A stretch of DNA of 64,000 nt from Primulina eburnea (lineage: Eukaryota; Streptophyta; Magnoliopsida; Lamiales; Gesneriaceae), in the NCBI RefSeq assembly GCF_022965805.1, contig NC_133116.1, positions 7,894,601 through 7,958,600 on the forward strand. Direction: 5' to 3'. Below the pieces are notes generated by a model, which was not told where the DNA came from, made no database searches, and was given only the letters and a program-made list of their open reading frames with translations. The translations under genes were made by a program, and so were the position numbers. Positions 57,710-64,000 of this stretch are shown here, in pieces. How positions within the stretch are numbered: position 1 is the stretch's first letter; each line of letters starts with the position of its first letter.

Positions 57710-58429
57710 CTAATCTGATATCTCTCCATTCCCCACAGCTACGTCAGGTGGGGCTTCTTCCTCCTCAGAATCCTCCTCCGGCATCTCCGGATCTAAAAAC
57801 TCTGCCAGCTGCATCTGCAGACTTTGATTCTCCGATTCTAATTCAGCAATCTGTTCCTTATGAGTCAGAATCTTCCCTATCGCGTTGTCCAACTCATTCT
57901 TTGCACGCGCGCAGTTTGCTTGATCCTTCTGGATGAGTGTCTTCTCCCTTGCCTTCCTTTCGTCTATCTCCCTTGATAGCCTTTGGTTATTTTCTGACAA
58001 TTGCGTGACCACCTTCCACGACTCTTCCATTCTCTCCTTATCTCTTACCCGTGCGTGACGAGCTTCAGCCAATTCTACGGTACGTCGGTCCAATTCATCC
58101 ATAGCTCGTTTGGTTTGGCCCCTCGTCAGTTGTAAGGACTCTCGCAGTTCGCCGTTATCTTCATTAACGAGTTGGAACATCTCATATACCTGGTCGATCC
58201 TCTTTTCTGCTGCCAATAGCTTGGTAGTCAGATCCTCCACTTGCTTCCTCCTCTGCAGATTGCTAGCTCTCAGCCTCCTAACCGTCCTATCGTGGCGTGC
58301 TGGAGCCAAAACATCTAAACGTATAAGGGACTGGGCGCGCGGGCGAGGTCGGGGACTGTCTAGTTGGAACGTCTCTCTATGAGTAATCGAAGCTACATTC
58401 TTACGGGCAGTCAAACGTGTGCGAGCCAT
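57710..58429 (-). CDS. Coiled-coil ORF between the 5' LTR and gag of the chromovirus
   Basis: The ATG at 58429 (MARTRLTARKN) opens 239 codons ending at 57710, intact. The first 65 residues are basic and Arg/Pro-rich. Residues of about 70-215 are a long alpha-helical coiled coil with heptad-like Leu/Ile/Val spacing (QVEDLTTKLLAAEKRIDQV, a long Glu/Arg/Lys region, then HKEQIAELESENQSLQMQL). The last 25 residues are strongly acidic. It lies upstream of gag in the same orientation, separated by about 210 bp. I do not recognise it as part of standard gag-pol. It may be an extra element-encoded protein (RNA- or chromatin-binding by charge) or a captured host fragment. It is open while gag-pol has three lesions. 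Confidence 0.75.
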   Translation of the reverse strand: MARTRLTARKNVASITHRETFQLDSPRPRPRAQSLIRLDVLAPARHDRTVRRLRASNLQRRKQVEDLTTKLLAAEKRIDQVYEMFQLVNEDNGELRESLQLTRGQTKRAMDELDRRTVELAEARHARVRDKERMEESWKVVTQLSENNQRLSREIDERKAREKTLIQKDQANCARAKNELDNAIGKILTHKEQIAELESENQSLQMQLAEFLDPEMPEEDSEEEEAPPDVAVGNGEISD

Positions 58430-58852
58430 TTCCTGGAAAAAAAAAAAAAAAGAAATGCTCAGAATATCAAAAATAGGCCAGAATAAAATGTCAGTCATAT
58501 AGAGTCAAATAAAGGAAAATAAATGAAACTTTTCGAAAATTTCCAAAAATGGAAAGTTTCGAGATAGACATATGGATTCGAAGCATATGTCGAAAGGGTT
58601 CCAGAACAGTTGACGGAATCGAATTCGGAGTTTCCTACGAAAAGTTATAGGAGTTACGAAACTTTCCTAAAACGGCAAAATCGAGGTTTCGGAGGCCTAA
58701 ACGAAGGAATTTCGCGATTTTTCGCTGGGGCACCCGAAAGGGTCGGGAGTCTTGATCCTTGGGCCGTTTCGGAGGGGATAGCATTGGCCGATTGATAAAA
58801 TTCCACCGAAGAATTTTTGAACATTTTCCTTCCCCAACCGGATTATGAACCT

Positions 58853-58868
58853 GGCTGCTCTGATACCA
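58853..58868 (-). promoter_or_regulatory. Primer-binding site of the chromovirus
   Basis: The minus strand reads TGGTATCAGAGCAGCC six bases after the 5' LTR, complementary to the initiator tRNA-Met 3' end. Confidence 0.9.
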
Positions 58869-58874
58869 CTTAAA

Positions 58875-60006
58875 TGTCACGCCCCGAGACCGGTGTTAGT
58901 CGACACTGGCGTTGTCTCGCAATCACATAATTGTAAAACAACTAGCCTCGTAGTACAGCATATACCAAACCAGTTTATTATCATAAATTTCCCCAAAAGT
59001 TCAACGTCTTTACAACTCAGAAAGAAATAGAAACATGCGGAAGCGTAAATACGTAATACTGAAATCATAAAATTGAATAATCAATCGTCACGAATTCGAC
59101 TGCTTCTTCACCATCCCCAAAAGTATTCTTGCTCCTCATCCTCAATTTGATTCTCATTCTTATCTGGGTGGGAAAGTAAGGGGTGAGTATTTTGGGGAAA
59201 ATACTCAGTAAATGGGGGGCCAATCGTGCATGAAAAATGTCGAGGTTATACATATAAACGAATTATCAAATTTCAATACAACAAAAAAAACGGATACAGC
59301 ACTGAAATCATCTCATTTTCTATGGTTTTTAACTGATCAGTCCCCTATATGTTACTCCTCTAAGGGGCGAGGCCAAAGGAACGGTTATTATAACCCACCG
59401 CATCAGGGCCTAAACAAAGATTTCAAAGTTCGGAATTTCCTTTACCATTTCTAAGTCGAATCATTACAGTGCTTAACAAATACTCAACATGCTTTCAATA
59501 AACGAAAAATTCCAAGAAGCAGAACGAATATATATGGCGATATAATTTTCAGAGTCATAGCTATTTTCGAAATATAATATGCCAATCGAAATAGTAGCAA
59601 AAACCCACTTACAGTATTTTGATTGCTCAAAGAAACGTAAACACGAACGGCGAGATTGCGGCAGAGCTTCTAGAGGGCGAAGAGCTTCGAGACTACAGTG
59701 TTGCTAGAGAGGATTTCGAGAGTGGATGTTCCAATTCGAATGAGGAGCCCTCCTTTATATAGGCACGAACAACCTTCTACAAGGTAGGCTCCAGTCGCTC
59801 CATGAATGACGCTGCGTTGATGGCTCCCTGAATGACGCTGCGTTGATGGCTCCATGAATGACGCTGATGGCTTGATCAATGGTTGGTTGCATTAACTTCT
59901 CCCGGATGAATGTGGCCACTTTTTGGTTCAAGGTGCTCACTCGATTTTCATGCTGAAATGGAGTGATTTCGGCTGGAGTGATTTCGGCTGGTGCATGGTC
60001 TTCACA
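58875..60006 (-). repeat. 5' LTR of the chromovirus
   Basis: 1132 bp; 15 bp longer than the other LTR because GGAGTGATTTCGGCT is duplicated near 59960-59990. Confidence 0.95.
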
Positions 60007-60011
60007 AGGCT

Positions 60012-60480
60012 GATCTCCCCGGACTTCTCCTACCGGCTTCCCACAGGAAATTTAATTTTTGGGTGATAAGTGGAAGCCACAGCCCTCAACTCATTCATAG
60101 CTGGTCAGCCTAAAATGATGTTATAAGAAGAGAGGGAATCCACCACGGTGAAAGTAGTCATCACTATTTTCTTTACATCCCTGGAACCCAAAGTTAACGG
60201 TAGGACAATCTCCCCTTCCGGGTAAACCACATTCCCGGCAAAACCAAACAGTGCAGTCTCCACCGATTCGAAATGATAACCCTGCAAATCCATCTGCACA
60301 AGAACATCTTTGAAAATCACATTCACATAACTGCCCGAGTCAACAAAGACTCTCATAATTACGTAATTGGCAACCCGGGCTTGAATGACCAGGGCATCAT
60401 TGTGGGGCATGTTCACGCCTTTCAAATCATCCGGACCAAAGCTAATTACTGTCTCATTCCTCCTCACCTCCTCCACCTAT
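60012..60480 (-). pseudogene. Tat-type gypsy protease fragment
   Basis: Contains the retropepsin motif VFVDSGSYVNVIF (catalytic Asp-Ser-Gly) at about 60345, preceded by an HNDALVI segment and followed by the NIILG strand. A stop ends the frame at 60105, after which related sequence continues to the chromovirus junction. Confidence 0.8.
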
Positions 60481-60520
60481 TTAAGGAATCGATGAGGTTT
60501 TGAAGGTTCCTAAAGGGTCA

Positions 60521-62423
<1,903 letters not shown>

Positions 62424-63057
62424 GAGGCATAAATCCAGGGACTGATCTAAGATTTTGGCATTAGGAGACCACTTAGTATATGTTGCGACGATTTTCTCAA
62501 AAACCGTCGCTATATGGCTACGGTTACAAAATAATTAAATAAAAACCTGAACATGAACATACCCTAAACTATAAACTCGAACTCGAACCATTATGAAACA
62601 TTATTTTTTATTCTTTAACAAAATAATTAAATAAAAATTCAAATAATATATTAATAATATTTTAATTTAAACAAAAGTTCACCTAAATATAATAAATATG
62701 TTTCATGGATTTAATAATTTTAAGGTTTTGTTGTCTACTATGAATTTTTCACAAAAGAAACAATTGTTTAGAAAATTCAAATATTTCATAAAATAAATAT
62801 TACACGATAAAAAGTTATGATATCAATATATATATAAAAAATCTTCAAGCATCTTAAAGTAATTTAACCCTAAAATAAAAGTTATGGGATGTTTGCGTCA
62901 TGAAAAAAAAAGTATAAATGGTTCGTGTGAGTTCGAGTTGATGGATAACCTGATTTTTAATTTAGGTCAACACGAACCCAACGTAACCCAATTTTTTCGG
63001 GTCTGATTTCGGATCCAATTCGATTTGACTCCAACCCTAACATAATATTTTCTGTTC
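62424..63057. other. Intergenic region
   Basis: No gene. A GCGACGATTTT / AAAACCGTCGC inverted word near 62484-62511 can form a hairpin, and Asn/Gly-codon-like AACCC/GGGTT words near 62960-63010 recall a decayed repeat. Confidence 0.5.
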
Positions 63058-63409
63058 AAAAAAGTGGAGCTCGGGATAGACTCAGCAACAGTGGTGCAGT
63101 GGCTCAATGGAGAAGTGGCCCCTTGCTCGCCAGCGTCCAACTTGGTCTATATTTGTCAAGAGTTACTAGCGAAAACATGGGAAATTCGGGTGCAGTACAT
63201 ATATAGAGAACAAAACAGAGTGGCGGATTCGTTGGCATCGACATCACTGGATCATGACAGAGGGTGGAGGAGGGTCGACATCCCTTCACCAAGACTACGA
63301 AGGATTATCGATGAAGACAAGCTAGGAATAAGTAGACAAAGGAGAGTGCCCAGCAATAGCAATTTGTAATTGGTAACCCCATCCCGTAGAAGCAAAAAAA
63401 AAAAAAAAA
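63058..63409 (+). mobile_element. LINE 3' remnant: RNase H-like domain plus poly(A)
   Basis: An open frame (63064-63369) begins without an ATG in the middle of an RNase H fold: VELGIDSATVVQWLNG, a CQELLAKTWEIRVQYIYREQNRVADSLA segment with the conserved R-x-x-N-x-x-A-D, and a basic tail ending PSPRLRRIIDEDKLGIS. It is followed by a short untranslated part and an 18-base poly(A) at about 63392-63409. Abrupt 5' truncation plus a 3' poly(A) is the signature of target-primed reverse transcription of a plant LINE. Confidence 0.75.
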
Positions 63410-64000
63410 AGACTAAAATCGTTAAAAAAATTATATATTTTTAACGAGTCCAACAAATTTAACGGGGTCTAAAAGTGAGGAGAGGCCAGTATACTGGGAA
63501 GTTTCAAACTTCTTGAAATCTCCTAGCAGGAATAAATCTCTTAACTCTTTCGCTGGCCCAAAGTGTTTACATACATACATAACGCAATTAGCTTGCGTAC
63601 CATGCTTAACAGTCGATTTTCGAATAAAAATGTCCCCGATTCGACGTGAAAATTCATTTAAACTTCGAGTTTTACTTGGAGATTAACCTTTTGATACATC
63701 CTACATGGTCGTATTCGAAATCCATGATCCCGCCGAGTAAACTACTTATTTTCTCCACCTAATGCATAGGTCTTAATGACTACTTAACGATCATGTGGGT
63801 TGTTTATTCTAAAGCTTATTAATCTGAAATTAGATAAATATTTAGATTGGAAGTTAGTTCCAACATGCACTTAACTATTGTTTTTAGGTATCTAAACTAA
63901 CCTTAATTTCATCTCTAGTTGTTGGATGCAGATGATGATTAGTTGGTCCAATAGACTTTGGTGTCCGAAATATCAATGAAAATCTATTTATTTATCTGAT
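63410..64000. other. Intergenic sequence to the window edge
   Basis: No feature recognised. Confidence 0.5.

Larger units (their letters stand above)
51902..60006 (-). mobile_element. Complete Ty3/gypsy chromovirus (8.1 kb) nested in the Tat element
   Basis: LTRs of 1117 and 1132 bp, primer-binding site, an extra coiled-coil ORF, gag-pol and a polypurine tract, all on the minus strand, flanked by a perfect 5-bp target duplication AGGCT (51897-51901, 60007-60011). By eye the LTRs differ by about a dozen substitutions plus one 15-bp duplication, about 1 percent, so insertion was recent. A chromodomain-like C-terminus points to the Tekay/Del group. Confidence 0.95.
50692..60520 (-). mobile_element. 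Tat-type Ty3/gypsy fragment, split by a nested chromovirus
   Basis: Two pieces on the minus strand are parts of one element: protease (60520-60012) and reverse transcriptase (51901-50692). They become adjacent when 51902-60006 and one copy of AGGCT are removed. Integrase, LTRs and gag are absent, and both outer limits are abrupt. Confidence 0.85.

Overview
The window is nuclear DNA from a flowering plant. It has spliced genes with short exons and T-rich introns, an organelle/cytosol-type arginyl-tRNA synthetase, beta-tubulin, a flavanone 3-hydroxylase, an ABCG transporter fragment, and dense plant LTR retrotransposons and MITEs. A eudicot is clear. An asterid, possibly Lamiales, is a weak guess from the F3H and MITE sequences. 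No bacterial, organellar or viral genome is present.

Layout. 1-2505: 5' end of a Ty1/copia element on the minus strand (LTR, leader with a 51-residue hydrophobic ORF, gag, start of pol). 3113-3641: hAT-like non-autonomous element with a perfect 8-bp target duplication. 4124-4772: ABCG transporter pseudogene. 4934-9110: 3' half of a SIRE-like copia element with an env-position ORF, carrying a repeated palindromic motif. 9345-9834: foldback rich in CACGTG. 9835-14134: copia deletion derivative with an array of hairpin-forming repeats in its leader. 17312-26644: the one clearly intact host gene, an 18-exon arginyl-tRNA synthetase with a 2.7-kb solo LTR in intron 15. 28283-30797: beta-tubulin pseudogene. 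31580-31810: last exon of an unrecognised gene next to another decayed copia element (31994-36858). 37579-41752: plant-mobile-domain gene, split by a hAT-like element, convergent with a MULE transposase fragment. 42721-44201: remnant of an uncharacterised lysine-rich protein gene. 45621-47924: broken flavanone 3-hydroxylase gene. 47925-60520: a nested pile in which a copia element beheads F3H, a Tat-type gypsy fragment follows, and a complete chromovirus (51902-60006, target duplication AGGCT) sits inside the Tat element. 61951-62423: NUDIX hydrolase, truncated. 63058-63409: LINE 3' remnant with poly(A).

Apart from the tRNA synthetase, almost every gene-like feature carries visible lesions (nonsense, frameshift, insertion or truncation), so the region is best read as a gene-poor repeat sink. 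The most novel-looking signals are non-coding: a four-half-site palindrome with roughly 12-bp spacing repeated through one retroelement, and a covarying hairpin array in another. A coiled-coil ORF upstream of gag in the chromovirus and a conserved hydrophobic micro-ORF upstream of copia gag are also notable. All coordinates and gene models were read by eye. Family assignments come from remembered motifs, not from searches.
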